Assembly: GCA_961205875.1 (NCBI GenBank)
Contig: OY540813.1
Location: 21,547,001-21,611,000 of the forward strand
Length of the DNA stretch: 64,000 nucleotides
Origin: Sialis fuliginosa
Lineage: Eukaryota; Arthropoda; Insecta; Megaloptera; Sialidae
Reading direction: 5' to 3'
Below are positions 1 through 11,293 of the stretch, in pieces. The position numbers and the translations under genes were made by a program. Each line of letters opens with the position of its first letter. Position 1 is the first letter of the stretch. The notes under the pieces are model-generated. The model was not told where the DNA came from. It ran no database searches and was given only the letters and a program-made list of their open reading frames with translations.

Positions 1-157
1 AATATATTAACTGTAACTGTCAGTGATAACTTGGTAGTCGCCATTTTGATTTATCTGTCAAAAAACATTTGATCAAATATTAGAGACTGTCATTAACTAT
101 GATCATAGAAATATTATGAAGTTAAATATTATAAAAGTTGACATATTACACTGTCAT

Positions 158-177
158 ATTTCTTTGATCAAAGAAAT
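158..177. repeat. Perfect 20-bp palindrome
   Basis: The sequence ATTTCTTTGATCAAAGAAAT reads the same on both strands. It lies between imperfect inverted ATTACACT-type segments (about 146 and 204), so the block can fold as a larger hairpin. It may be the core of a small foldback element; no target duplication was recognised. Confidence 0.6.
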
Positions 178-891
178 TTTATCACATTTCTTTGATAGTG
201 TAATAGCCGCCTTAGATGTATTTTGCTTCCTCTCAAAATTTTAAATTGATTTATCCGTTTCAATTATTTGAAGTATTTTTCTTGTGGCACGTCATTTTTT
301 ATGGTATTTAGCAAAATAATAAAAAAAAATCGACTTTTAATTTTTTACCTATAAATTATTAATTATTGAATAAAATTGCAAAAGACAAGAAATAAATTAA
401 AGATAAAATTTTTGTTTAATAGTTTGTGATAAATTGTACATTATTAATGTTTATGAAACCAGGCATTTATCTATAAACAAGTATGAGTCGATTAAGTAAA
501 GCTTCAAATTGTAATTGTTCACTGTTTTGTATGCGCGCGTGTAATCATTTTCTCCTGCAAGCAGTGTCAGCCATCACAACAACAAAATGTCAATCCGCCA
601 TTAATACAGTGTAATATATGATGTAACACAATCAGGAAGAATCGTGTTATTCTTTAGAGCGGTTTTACCCAACGTGTAGGTACACAAACTTACATGTGTG
701 TGTGTGTGTATCATAGGGTGTACAAAAAGTACAATCATTTTTAGGTTTCCGTTGAAAACTAGGAAACCTTATAGTTTCACCATGTCCATCCGTCCCCAAA
801 AAGTTTAAGCCGATTAAGATTTTTTTTAAATATTTTTTTTTGGACCCCCTTTCCATAGACTGAAAAGTGAACTCACAATGTTAAATAACCA

Positions 892-1313
892 TTCAGTCAC
901 GATATATTTACATTTAAATGTCGTTATCAGAGCGTCACCTCCCCCCTAATTTCTAAACTATCTATTCAAAAAATCTGAAAAAAATCAGAATGTAGCTTTT
1001 AATTAGTACTTCCACTAAAAATTATAACGAACACTGTCAAAATTATTTTCACTGAAAAGTGAACTCAATTTTTTTTTCACTTACTCCATTGAGTGGGGTA
1101 TCTTTAGATAGGTTTCCAAAAATGAAACAAAAAATGTTATATGGCCTTTATATTTTAACCCTTCAGTCACGATATATTTGCATTTAAATATCGTTATCAG
1201 AGCGTCCCCTCCCCCCTTCTACTTTCTAAACTATCGATGCAAAAAATCTAAAAAAAAAATCCAGACTGTAGCTTTTAGTTAGTACTTTCAATGAAAATTA
1301 TAATTAACACTGT
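892..1313. repeat. Diverged direct repeat, two ~150-bp copies
   Basis: A block starting TTCAGTCACGATATATTT at 892-1038 recurs at 1162-1313 with the same order of landmarks: CGTTATCAGAGCGTC, a C-run, TTTCTAAACTAT, TGTAGCTTTTA and TTAGTACTT. A shorter ACTGAAAAGTGAACTCA segment also occurs twice (about 860 and 1054). Origin unknown; likely an old tandem duplication of a dispersed repeat. Confidence 0.75.
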
Positions 1314-1852
1314 AGTTAGAATAGTTTATAAAAAATTTTTAAATAACTCTTGTTTATAAATCGTAATGCCTATACAGAAACCTATCATGTGCGTGTCCAA
1401 CACGCACTTGGCCGTTTTATTTTACCTATTTTTCATGATGGGTGTGAATATTTTTATAGCGTTTAACAATGCTAGCAGTATGATCAACTATATGTTTTAA
1501 TTGTTTTTAGGCTTTGTTAAAATCAGGTGATGTTTAACCATGCCATGTTAACTGACAGAATTTTCAAGATTGAAAATTGACAAAGTTCTACTGAAAAAGG
1601 GCTACACTAACCACGGCAAAATAGTCCAGAAGATTTTAAAATTTTAACAATGTATTTTTTTTCGAATTTTTTCAATGTGGGTAAGCTAAACTAATAATCA
1701 TAGATACTAATATCTATTCAATTAACCCATGATTTTTTTTACTTTATACGGCGCTATTTTTAAAACATCCTCTAAATGTTTATTTTTATACACACACAAA
1801 AACATCTAAATATTTGGTATATGTATTATATAAATATTATGCATGCCAGAAT

Positions 1853-1882
1853 ATGTGTGTGTGTGTGCGTGTGTGTGTGTGC
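1853..1882. repeat. (TG)n microsatellite
   Basis: A run of TG dinucleotides interrupted by one CG step. Similar tracts lie at about 696-710, 3446-3460 and 3540-3566 (the last mixed with CG). Confidence 0.9.
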
Positions 1883-2405
1883 AAGCATGGTGTCGATGTA
1901 AATGATGAATGATGAATGTATCTACATAATGCGCGATGATTTACAATTGACAGGCTTGTCGAAGCGAACACACTCTGTTTTGTTGTACAACGAAATCTAC
2001 ATCGGCCACCTTTCCACAATCTCCGCCTGAAGCCTTCGTGATTATGCTCTTTCAACTCGTTGCATCTGGAACTTTGGCGGTAATCTACCCTGTTGGGATT
2101 TTTTATATGTTTTTTTTTTTACTTTAATGGTCGTTGAAAAAATTAAGAACTTTCAAACAAATATCTACTTGTAAATAGGATGTAATTACTTTGAGAGGTT
2201 AATCAATACAAATTTTCCAAAAATAAAACTAATTAAAACTTTTGCAGAATGATATGATAGGTTACAAGAAAATGAGAAGAAAATTTATGTATAAGAGCAC
2301 TTTTTACTGTAGTAAAAGATTTTTTTTATAGGTGCGTTTTTTTTATTCTCGGCAAGAAATAGTTTTTCGAGATAATTCAGAATGGACAGGTAGTTTAATA
2401 ATTTT

Positions 2406-2460
2406 AGCTCAATCGGTTTGGTAGTTTTTGAGTTATGCTACGGATAGACAAACAATGTTT
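2406..2460. repeat. Dispersed repeat, AGCTCAATCGGT...TTTTTGAG type
   Basis: The string AGCTCAATCGGTTTGGTAG followed by TTTTTGAGTTATGCTAC and a GACAAACAA tail recurs with changes at about 58011-58065 (AGCTCAATCAGTCCAGTAG, TTTTTGAGTATTGCTAC, CAAACAAACAA). A relative occurs near 55450-55490. This kind of segment is widespread in insect non-coding DNA; the parent element is not known to me. Confidence 0.6.
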
Positions 2461-4794
2461 GATTTATTATAAAATTATATTTATAGAGGTAAAAAATAAC
2501 TAATAGGTACTGCGAAACAGAATAGTGTACCGAAACGTCTTTGTCTAGCAAGCTTTAATTGGCTGATGGCGTGCACTTTATGGATTTATAACAATCAACC
2601 TAGTTCATTATAGTTAACTGTGACCAAAACGATGGCGGCTATTTTTTTCAAATATCAAATGCAGTGTTATATGTACATATATCCCATTGGCGTCGGTTGA
2701 AAAATTAAACATTTACACTTTGAATTTTATTTTTAAATTAAATTTCACTATAAAATATCGCTGAAATTCTTTTAATTAAAGCTAATAAAAAGATCTGAAT
2801 GAAACGCCGCTGACTTTACGAAACACTTTTTGAAGTAAACTGATCGACTTAAATAATAGGTAGCGTGTTATTTTTTCGTGCACTCACACTTCATATAACA
2901 CCATGTACTGAAAATATTGATGGTTATCATGGCAAAAATGAAACATTTTTAAATTGAATAGTACAATGAGCAAATTCGTATATTATTTTCTATTTCTACC
3001 CGCTCACGTTCTCCCGATAGATTTATATTATTACACTTCTATGATACGTACCTTCTTCAAAACCGAGCTGCTATGATTCTATACACATAAGTGCAGCAAT
3101 TGAACAATCTAGATGTCGTCTCTGGGTTGTAATAAACACAAGCGACTACAAAGATATACTTTAGTGACGACGTCTGTGTTCGATTGTCACTCGATCCGGT
3201 TATGTAAGAAAGGGGGCGCAAAATCCTGTCGTTAACCTCCCACAAGGATGCACACCGCCGCGTGTGGGTAATTGGCAAACCTAGATCACAGGAGGCACAT
3301 ACGTAAGACTGGCGCACCCCCCACCCGCCCCACACACATGTATGAATGTATGTAGTCGACGGAAGTTGCCTCTGGCTAAAGAAACGCTTCCGTTACATAC
3401 ATATGTCAGGAGAGAATAATTTGCAATTGTGATTACGTAAGCTTGGATGTGTGTGTGTATGTAATGTTTGTACGCTATCTGCACGAGAAAATGGCACATG
3501 ACATGAAAACAGTGAACATTAATTATAACAAAGTGTACTTGTGTGCGCGCGCGTGTGTGTGTGTGTTTAATAGTATAGTAGTTGTATTTTGGTGCGACTC
3601 GATGCCGGTTGGTGTCGCTGAATGACGACAATTTAAATGGTGTAAATTAAATTGAATTTTTGTAATAAATTACACACATGCACGCAGGCTTGGAGCGGCG
3701 CCAGCGTGTGCGGCGTTATGAACGTTGTGTGTGGATTTCAGCGGGGGAAAGGGAAGCAGACTTGGGTTTAGTCGCAAATCGGATTTCGGTTATTTGTTGT
3801 ATTGTTAAATTAAATTTGTACATTAAATGAACAACGTAATTATTTTCATATTTAATATTTAACGACTATAATATCCCATGGATTTTTACAATACTAAAAC
3901 TAGTTATTGTTTTTAAAAATTACCGTCAATATGAAATTTGGAAAATTTTATAATAATCCCAAACACCTTATTTAACATAGTAGGTACTATTTCTATTTTT
4001 TTTTTTAAATTAAATTTTGTAAATAATTTGACGTGTGTGGATCAACAAAAAAAAAATTACTTTAGCTAGTTATTGAAGCGAAACAAAAAGGCAGAGAGCT
4101 TGCGATATAATAGAGAATAGAAAGAGAGGAAATATGTTTTTGTTGATTCATTTACGGTCATGGATGTGTTTAACATTGCACGTATTTTCATAACTCATTC
4201 CTTTTTTGAGGTTAATTTACTTAAGGATACATCTAAAAAGTGCAATATAACTTATCTATAAATGATTCGTAGAAACTCTTCTGCCGTTTAAAGCTAAAAT
4301 CAAGGACGAAATTTAAAAGTAATGATAAATTAGAATCAAGTTTCAAATTTATGAAAAAACATGTTAAAAGTGAGTTTAATATAGTAATATTAATAGGAGA
4401 CAAAAAAATTACATTTTTCTGAAGTAACTGTTCATAAGTATTTATATAGTTAACTTATTTCAGTTAATCTCTAGATTTTGTACATATAACCATATATTTC
4501 AAAACAATTTGGGCATTAACTTTCAGTTATATTATCATTTGATTCTGAAATTGGCACACACAGAAAAATAAATAAAATATCATAAATTTTCTCATAACTT
4601 TTATTCGGATATCCTTCCAACGAACCTTACCACCGAAATGTATTTTTCTCGCTGATAAATAACCCCTAGCTAACAGTGTCTTCAAACTACAACTGCAGTG
4701 TCACTGAATCAAACTGAAGAAGAAAAATCCAATCACGGAAAATGAGTGCGTATTGACACGCATGAATGGAGCACTCGTGCGTTCATTGACTCGT

Positions 4795-4990
4795 CTCACG
4801 TGTGTGTAAAGTAATTGGGATGGGGCGGAAAAGGGGGAGTTGGATCAGCAATACAAGACCACCACTAACGGGTCCTGTCACTGAAATAGGAGAACGAGAG
4901 GGAAATTTGCCGCTGGTGGTTTTAAGTACGAGATTAAAAGTTGTCGATAACGCTCGTTGGTTTTTGTGAATGAGATAAAGTAATAGGTTT
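4795..4990. repeat. Diverged dispersed repeat, copy 1
   Basis: Shares ordered landmarks with 6330-6545: AAAGTAATTGG, a G-rich stretch, AATAGGRGAACGAG, TTGCCGC, then CGAGATTAAA and a GATAA segment. The two copies are too diverged to define ends. Confidence 0.5.
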
Positions 4991-5694
4991 CCTTGTGCCA
5001 GAATACTTGAAGACTTGGCTTGAGACTGTTGATGATGTTTGATAGATGATGCAGTAAAATTGCAAAAAAATAGTAAGCCATTTAGTTCTCGTTTGTATTC
5101 TTCCGCATAAAATGGGGAGTGGACGATATTATGAACAAAAAAAATTTTATGATGGATTTTCTAAATTTATTGTTCTATACCGAAAACGAAAAAATAGAAC
5201 ACTGTGTCTGTCGGTCTATAACGTAAATGAAAGTTGATAAATCTGGAATTTAAATATGTAAACGTTCTATTATTATTTAAATCTGCGTTATAATAAACTA
5301 TCAAAAAAATCGAAAAAATTTTTATTAATTCTGCTAAAATTAAATAAAATTATCATAATCGAATAAATTGAATAACTGTTATACGGTACGGGACACCAGT
5401 ATGCGAGGTTCAACTCGCATTTGACAATATTCTTTCCGAAAAAATAGATATTAACGTGAGAAGGAATGCAGTTGTTTCATACATTTAACAATATAGACTA
5501 TAATATACAGTCAATACTATAGAAAAAGATGTTACACTAATACCTGTTGTGCGTGCCAAATAATGAGCATTATTAAAAACAATCATTGTGTAATTTTTTC
5601 TTTATTGAAATTTTATATAACATCACATATATATATTTTTTTTTACAATATGAGAGTTTAATAAGTACATACCAAAAAATCAATTTAGAGCAAG

Positions 5695-5835
5695 CCATCA
5701 AATCAATCAAAATCGCGGTATTTTACGTACTAAAAATACAAAATTGCAACCGCGTACCATCGAAACGGTTTAACTTAACAATGATGGTTGTAATGACTTT
5801 TTATATAAATACAACTAGCTGATCCGGCAAACGTT
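5695..5835 (+). repeat. Dispersed repeat, partner in inverse orientation at 37.5 kb
   Basis: An AATCGCGGTATTTTACGTAC...CATCGAAACGGTTTAACTTA block is matched on the opposite strand at about 37500-37580. It is followed by GCTGATCCGGCAAACGTT, a motif often seen at repeat ends in arthropod genomes. Fragment of an unidentified interspersed repeat. Confidence 0.55.
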
Positions 5836-6329
5836 ATTTTCCCCAAAAATAATTTGTTTAAAAATCTGACCATAAATACACATTTTCGTAAATATTTCAA
5901 CTTCAACGCCACCTACCGGGTCTAAAAAATGAACAAATAGTATGAATATGGTTTTGATACGTCTAGTGGTATCACTGATGAGATCACATACATACATACC
6001 AACGTTATACATATATTAAGATATCTAATTTTGTTTAAAATCATGTATGTCTACTTTTGAGAAGTTTTCAAGGTATTTAAGAAAAATCACCTGAATTTTG
6101 TTTAAAATATTGCCATATACACAGCCAAAAAATTTGTTACTGTAGTTCAGGATCACCCTAGGTATCGGTTTTAGTGTGTTTCTTTTATTGTTAAATAAAT
6201 GTCAGGTAACTTTTTAGCTGGTCGATTTGAAGAAGTTCTACTGTGCAACATACTTGCAATTATTTTTATCATTTTTGTTTTCGTACAACTATTTTTTCAG
6301 TGCATTCATGTGTGTGCCCTGTGCATGTT

Positions 6330-6545
6330 AGTAAAGTAATTGGAACGGGAGTTAAACGAATTCGATCCTGTTTTCGAACACAGACGACTGCCATGTGACA
6401 GAGCACTCCGTGCGAGTGTGTGCGTATGTTCGTCATGCGTGTGTCTGGCACCAAAATAGGGGAACGAGGCAATGGGTAGGTATTGCCGCAGGATAAATTT
6501 AGCGATAGTGATTTTATACTCGAGATTAAATCTTGATAATGTGTG
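6330..6545. repeat. Diverged dispersed repeat, copy 2
   Basis: Second copy of the repeat at 4795-4990, recognised by the same landmarks in the same order. Same orientation, about 1.5 kb apart. Confidence 0.5.
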
Positions 6546-7664
6546 TTTCGAATGTAAGAATAGAATTTGATTTGAAAATGTAGGGTTCTGTGTATCGAAA
6601 AATATTTTACAATTAAATTATTTCCTTAGGGTATAATATTAGCAGGTACATCTATTTTTTTGTTTCAACAGCTCAATGATTGATTTTTTATAATGGGTTA
6701 AGCTTCTAAAAAAAAAGTGCTCAAACGGTCATGTGCTCTTTGTGAGACTGGTAATTTTGGTGGTAGATTATTGTGTACTAAATCGTTATAATTGAATTCA
6801 GTAAATACAAAAATCTGCATAATTGTCCATTGATTATGACTATATCAAAGCGTAAAATATTAGAAAAGTACCGAAAACAGATAAGGTAGTGGCAATAGTC
6901 TTGGCAAGAGCCCCAGTAATGGCAAATTTTTAATTAAATGTACTGAATTAGAAATATGTGTTGATATTTGATTACTACCATTTCTGAATATTAATCTATA
7001 TACATTTAACTGTCATACAGCGTGATTTAATGACAATTATATTATCATAGCAACTGCTTTGACAATTCTTTCTTTTATATTTTTTTGTGTCGTCGTACTT
7101 ATCATTTTGTAATCATTAGAAAGTATCCATCACTGCGTACTCATTATTGGTTTTACTTTATCCATTACTGAGGAAAAAAACATAAAAAAATAAAAGGCTA
7201 TAATTTAATAAACAAACTATATTTGCGGACTTTGGTAATTAAATTGATTCAATAAAGAGTTACTTGTTTTATTAGTAACATGAGTTCATGATAATTACAA
7301 AAAACAAACCCCTTAATCCAAAAAAAAACTTGCTCTTATAGCGGCCATAACTGGTTATCTTATCAATTTATTTTGAAAAATAATCCTGAAAAAAAAAAAA
7401 TTTCTAGTATCTACCGATCCATTGCAGAATACTTATAGTAACATAAAAATAAACGTGGCGTCTAACAGACTGCGTTAAGCTAATTGCGATTGATATTTCA
7501 ATGCGAAAAAGCTGCCATATGTCAATGGGAGTCCAGTAGAGCGAGTATTAGATGAAGCTACAGGTTTTAAGACCGGTTTCTTATGAAAATACCAAAATAC
7601 AAGGCAGTATGACAGACCGATGAAGGGTTAATATTCTTTCTTAATAAATAATTTTATAAATACC

Positions 7665-8005
7665 GTGTATTTAACCGGAGGCTTAAAAAAACCCACCTCT
7701 GGCGGCGCGGGCGGTTTAAACTCTTAAAACTGACTGGAAATCTTAAGATGCGAAACCGGTGCCGGATTATCCGAATGTTCTCGTGCAGCGGCGTCTGTTT
7801 TGACAATATGTTTACCAAGAGTACATAAACGCGCAAAGCCGCCCCTGACGAACGCGCTCACGTTTCCGGCAATCCCCCCTCGCGCCAACGCCCCCAGTCT
7901 TGTTGTACGTGGCGGGGGTTGTAAAGCGGCAGGGGTGTGTGTGGGGGGGTGGCACTACTACTATACCAACCTCGACGCCACCGGCGCTCGAGTAATGCTG
8001 ATTTA
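7665..8005. promoter_or_regulatory. GC/CpG-rich islet, possible promoter or exon
   Basis: About 340 bp with many CG dinucleotides (GGCGGCGCGGGCGG, CGACGCCACCGGCGCTCGAG and others) stands out from AT-rich flanks. In such genomes islets like this often mark transcription starts or first exons. Short frames are open on both strands but none is recognisable, and no clear TATA or splice donor was found. It could also be a fragment of a GC-rich repeat. Confidence 0.3.
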
Positions 8006-8463
8006 TTGAGTGAAGATTCCCCGTATTAAATTAATTGTTGTTGCTAAGATTTTATCTCATGCATGCAGACTTAACTAGCTGTGTGTGTGTTGTAGATGAG
8101 GGGGGGTATGTGTGTGTTGTACTAAAAGGTACCACGTGATTGCTTGTTTGTTTTCCAGTTTGAGTCTCGTTTGTCGCTTCTTTAAGGATTAGTGAGTTCT
8201 ATACAGGGTTTGTCAAAATTAACGACCGGGCGATTCATTTTCGTAACTTATTTCGTATAAAAGTTTAATGCGAAATGCGAAAGCATTTTTTAGACAATAT
8301 TTTGTTGGTGTTTTCTTTATGACGGCATAGTTACAACGTCATGAAACCTTTTTCTAAATGACGGTAGAATAGATCATATTTGGTATCATTTTTCTCACCG
8401 GTGCCGGTGACATAATAATAATAATTTTAATTTAAAAAAAAATTATTTATATTTAAACATGTA

Positions 8464-9022
8464 GGGTTAACTGGGGTAAAAGTGAAACAAAATACAAATG
8501 TTTCATGTTTTTTGACATTTAACTATACAAATTCATACTTTAGTTTTTTCTACTAGATGCACTTATGAATTACCATGTTAAATACTTACGTCATTTGAAC
8601 TGTACGGACTTTAAAAATGAAAAAAGTGTGTTTTTAACCTGTAATATGGGAAAAAGTGAAACATGCCTCTTATGGAAAATATTTCTTGAAAAATTAAAAG
8701 AAAAGCTACATAGGCAACTTTTATTTATCTTCTTTGTGGCATATCAATGTGAAATTTTAACTTTAATTAATGTCTGAACTATACAGAAAGTTATGTGCAA
8801 AATTAAAATTTTATTCACACGTTTTGACATTGACAAACAGGGAAATCTGTAAGGGTGACACATCACTTATTAGGCGATTCATATTTTCAGGTCGCTTTAA
8901 CAAACCTTTAATGATGATGTCAGTTTTTATAATTCTCCTATAAACAAATTAGTTTTTTAGTTGCAAGCTTGTTTCACTTTTACCCCATTTTTTTGGTGTT
9001 TCATATATACCCCGCTCGACCC
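8464..9022. mobile_element. MITE with TA target duplication, ~559 bp
   Basis: The left end GGGTTAACTGGGGTAAAAGT and the reverse complement of the right end, GGGTCGAGCGGGGTATATAT, form imperfect terminal inverted repeats, each followed by GAAACA. TA dinucleotides flank both ends (8462-8463 and 9023-9024), the duplication used by Tc1/mariner-type elements. Internal copies of the GGGGTAAAAGTGAAAC motif occur, one inverted near the right end. No transposase frame, so it is non-autonomous; superfamily is inferred from the TA duplication alone. Confidence 0.7.
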
Positions 9023-10251
9023 TATGGAGTTTGCTGGTGTTCATCCAGTGCCTATTTAGGTATTCTTAAAACTATTTTGTTTTAACAATCAAAGAATTTA
9101 TTTACTTATTTTTCACGACTTTGTTATTATCTTACACTAAAAGAATACGTACATTTTTTAAATTATTTTTGATAACACTGGTCTTAGTCGACTTACACAT
9201 ATTAATTAATTTACTTTTAATTGAAAGTTCGTACAACTAATTGAATGTTCGTACAATATAACAAACATTAATGTATAATTTGTTTTAAAGAAATGTTTCT
9301 TATAAAAAACGTAAATAAGTATTTCGAAAGAAAGTAAACATCTTATTAAAATAAATATTTGGATAATTAAAAGTACATAAAGAAAATAAAAAACATTTCT
9401 CGAGACCGTTGAATTAATTAATTAGAAAGATACAGATACCTCCTTTGATTAAAATTTAAAAAAATATATTTTTATTTGTTTTAATTTAATTAAAATTTTC
9501 TTATATAAGTATTTTAATATTTGTTTATTATGTATTAATAAAGATTTTAAAACTAAAATATTTCTGGCATTCGATGGAAATGTAAAAATAAACACTAAAA
9601 TAAAATTATATAAACGAAAGAGAGCGAATAGAAAATTCAATGTCTGGTTAAGGAGGAAGCAAAGATGAATCTCGCGCGAAGTAAATGTGTCTACTGGCGA
9701 GCGGACAAACGTGAACGCGCAATGTGTGTGTGTGTGTGTTTTTGTGTATCCATATATGTGTGTGTATATGTGTGTATGTCGACGGAAGTCGTAGTACCGG
9801 AAGTTGCAGAGGAAACCGTGAGAGCAATAACGCAAGATAAATAGATTGAAATTGGAAGAGAGAACTTAACTGAAAAGCTTCGTAAGTCCATCCGTTTGTA
9901 GGTTCATACTTTTTATGTATAATTGTAAATGCTTGCACATTTCAAATGCAGCTGAACTTTTTTTATTATCGACATTATGCATGAATTTTCACAGCTTTAT
10001 ATCTTAAAGAAAAATAAAAAAATGGTGTGTGTACTTATGTAGGTACACCCGTTAGAAGTTATTCTTCTTTGGCGTTATTGAAAAACAACACAATTTTTTG
10101 TTTAATTTATTTTAAATATATTTTAGGAACAGAATATTTCTTTAAAATATTAAAATCTTAATTTTGGAAAAAAACATATTTAAAACAAGAAAATATATTT
10201 AATCCCAACCTCCACACCCGGGGATAAAGGGGTTTAATTCCTTAATGAACA
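9023..10251. other. AT-rich spacer with TG microsatellite
   Basis: No gene recognised. A mixed TG/TATG tract lies at about 9722-9776. The last ~60 bp are the left flank of the CACTA element and join sensibly to the flank after 19886. Confidence 0.6.
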
Positions 10252-10281
10252 CACTGAAAGAATTTTGTGCTAATATCAAGC
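10252..10281 (+). repeat. CACTA element left terminal inverted repeat
   Basis: CACTGAAAGAATTTT, then GTGCTAATATCAAGC. Its partner is 19853-19886. After the 15 identical bases the two ends stay similar through TGCTAA...AGC with a small gap. Confidence 0.92.
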
Positions 10282-10419
10282 AGAAAACACGCATGATATA
10301 GAGCCAAGTAAAAAAAGCGCTTAATCACAAATGTAAATGCTAATATCAAGCACATTTTTTGTTGCTTGATTCTAGCAAAATAGTTTCTTGATTCAAGCAT
10401 CATAGTTTCTTAATCACTA

Positions 10420-10700
10420 ACTATTTAAGCATCTTTATTGCTTGTATTGAGAAACTATTTTGTTTATTTAAGCATCTTTACTACTTGTATTGAGAAATTT
10501 GTTTGCTTGTTTGAGTATTTTTATTGCTTGTATTGAGAAATTATTTTGTTTATTTAAGCATCTTTACTACTTGTATTGAGAATTTTTTTTGCTTGTTTGA
10601 GTATTTTTATTGCTTGTATTGAGAAATTCTTTTGCTTATTTAAGCATCTTTACTGCTTGTATTGAGAATTTTTTTTGCTTGTTTAAGCATTTTTATTACT
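10420..10700. repeat. Left subterminal repeat array
   Basis: About six copies of a core GCTTGTATTGAGAAA, alternating with TTTAAGCATCTTTA and TGCTTGTTTGAGTATTTT segments, form units of about 55 bp or half-units. The array lies 170-450 bp inside the left end, the position where CACTA elements carry binding sites for their own proteins. That function is inferred. Confidence 0.85.
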
Positions 10701-10828
10701 CACCCCCCTCTTTACCTACCCTCTCCCCCTACTTACTCCCCCCCTTTTTCTGAAAATAAATATAAAATAAAAATACTGTTTTTTTATTATATTCATTTAT
10801 TCATATATTTCTATATAATTATAATTTA

Positions 10829-11114
10829 GGGGTCGTCCAATCTTATGTTAACATTTTTAAATAAATTTTTACCCCTCCCCCAAACTTGTCAAAAATATTC
10901 AAAGCCCACGCTAATTTTTAATGTTAGAAAAATTTACCCCCTTCCCCACTATTTTTAATTCTAAAATGTTATGAATTGCAGAAATGATATAAATTTTTTA
11001 TTTAATTTTTTGACTTAATTATTAGCGCCAATTTGTTTTGGCTTCCCCGCTTTCTGTTGACAAGCATTTTATAAACCCACTCCCCATTTTGTTCATGTAA
11101 TTAATGGACGACCC
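10829..11114. mobile_element. Nested MITE with GGGTCGTCC ends, ~286 bp
   Basis: The left end GGGGTCGTCCAATCTTATGT and the reverse complement of the right end, GGGTCGTCCATTAATTACAT, are inverted repeats. TTTA immediately flanks both sides (10825-10828, 11115-11118), a candidate 4-bp duplication, although the left end has one extra G. No coding frame. It lies between the transposase polyadenylation signal and the left subterminal array, so it does not disrupt a gene. Superfamily not assigned. Confidence 0.72.
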
Positions 11115-11280
11115 TTTACATAATACACAGTAATACACATACATAATTAAATTATTATAACAAAATAAAAATTAACATAAATTTAAATAAACATAAAAAA
11201 TGTAGTTATTGATTATGTAAACAATATTTATCAATATTAATTTTTCAGCATAGTTTATTACTAAAATTATAGAAAAGTTG

Positions 11281-11286
11281 TTTATT
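11281..11286 (-). terminator. AATAAA polyadenylation signal after transposase
   Basis: On the minus strand an AATAAA lies 7 nt after the TAA stop of the transposase gene, and a second one lies near 11254. Either would give a very short 3' UTR. Cleavage position not determined. Confidence 0.5.
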
Positions 11287-11293
11287 ACTGATT

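Larger units (their letters stand above)
1..8463. other. AT-rich non-coding stretch, no gene recognised
   Basis: No long open frame with coding character is visible on either strand. The stretch holds worn dispersed repeats, several TG microsatellites and two GC-richer islets (about 3.15-3.42 kb and 7.66-8.0 kb); the clearest are listed separately. The short open frames here run through microsatellites or repeats and carry no recognisable domain. Confidence 0.6.

Noticed and set aside
9449-9938. 128- and 96-codon minus-strand frames
   Set aside because: They cross a TG/TATG microsatellite and AT-rich DNA; Phe/Leu/Lys-rich composition with no motif.
10420-10700. Regular spaced repeats resembling a CRISPR array
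   Set aside because: Units have no unique spacers of constant length, lie in an animal transposon and match its subterminal motifs.
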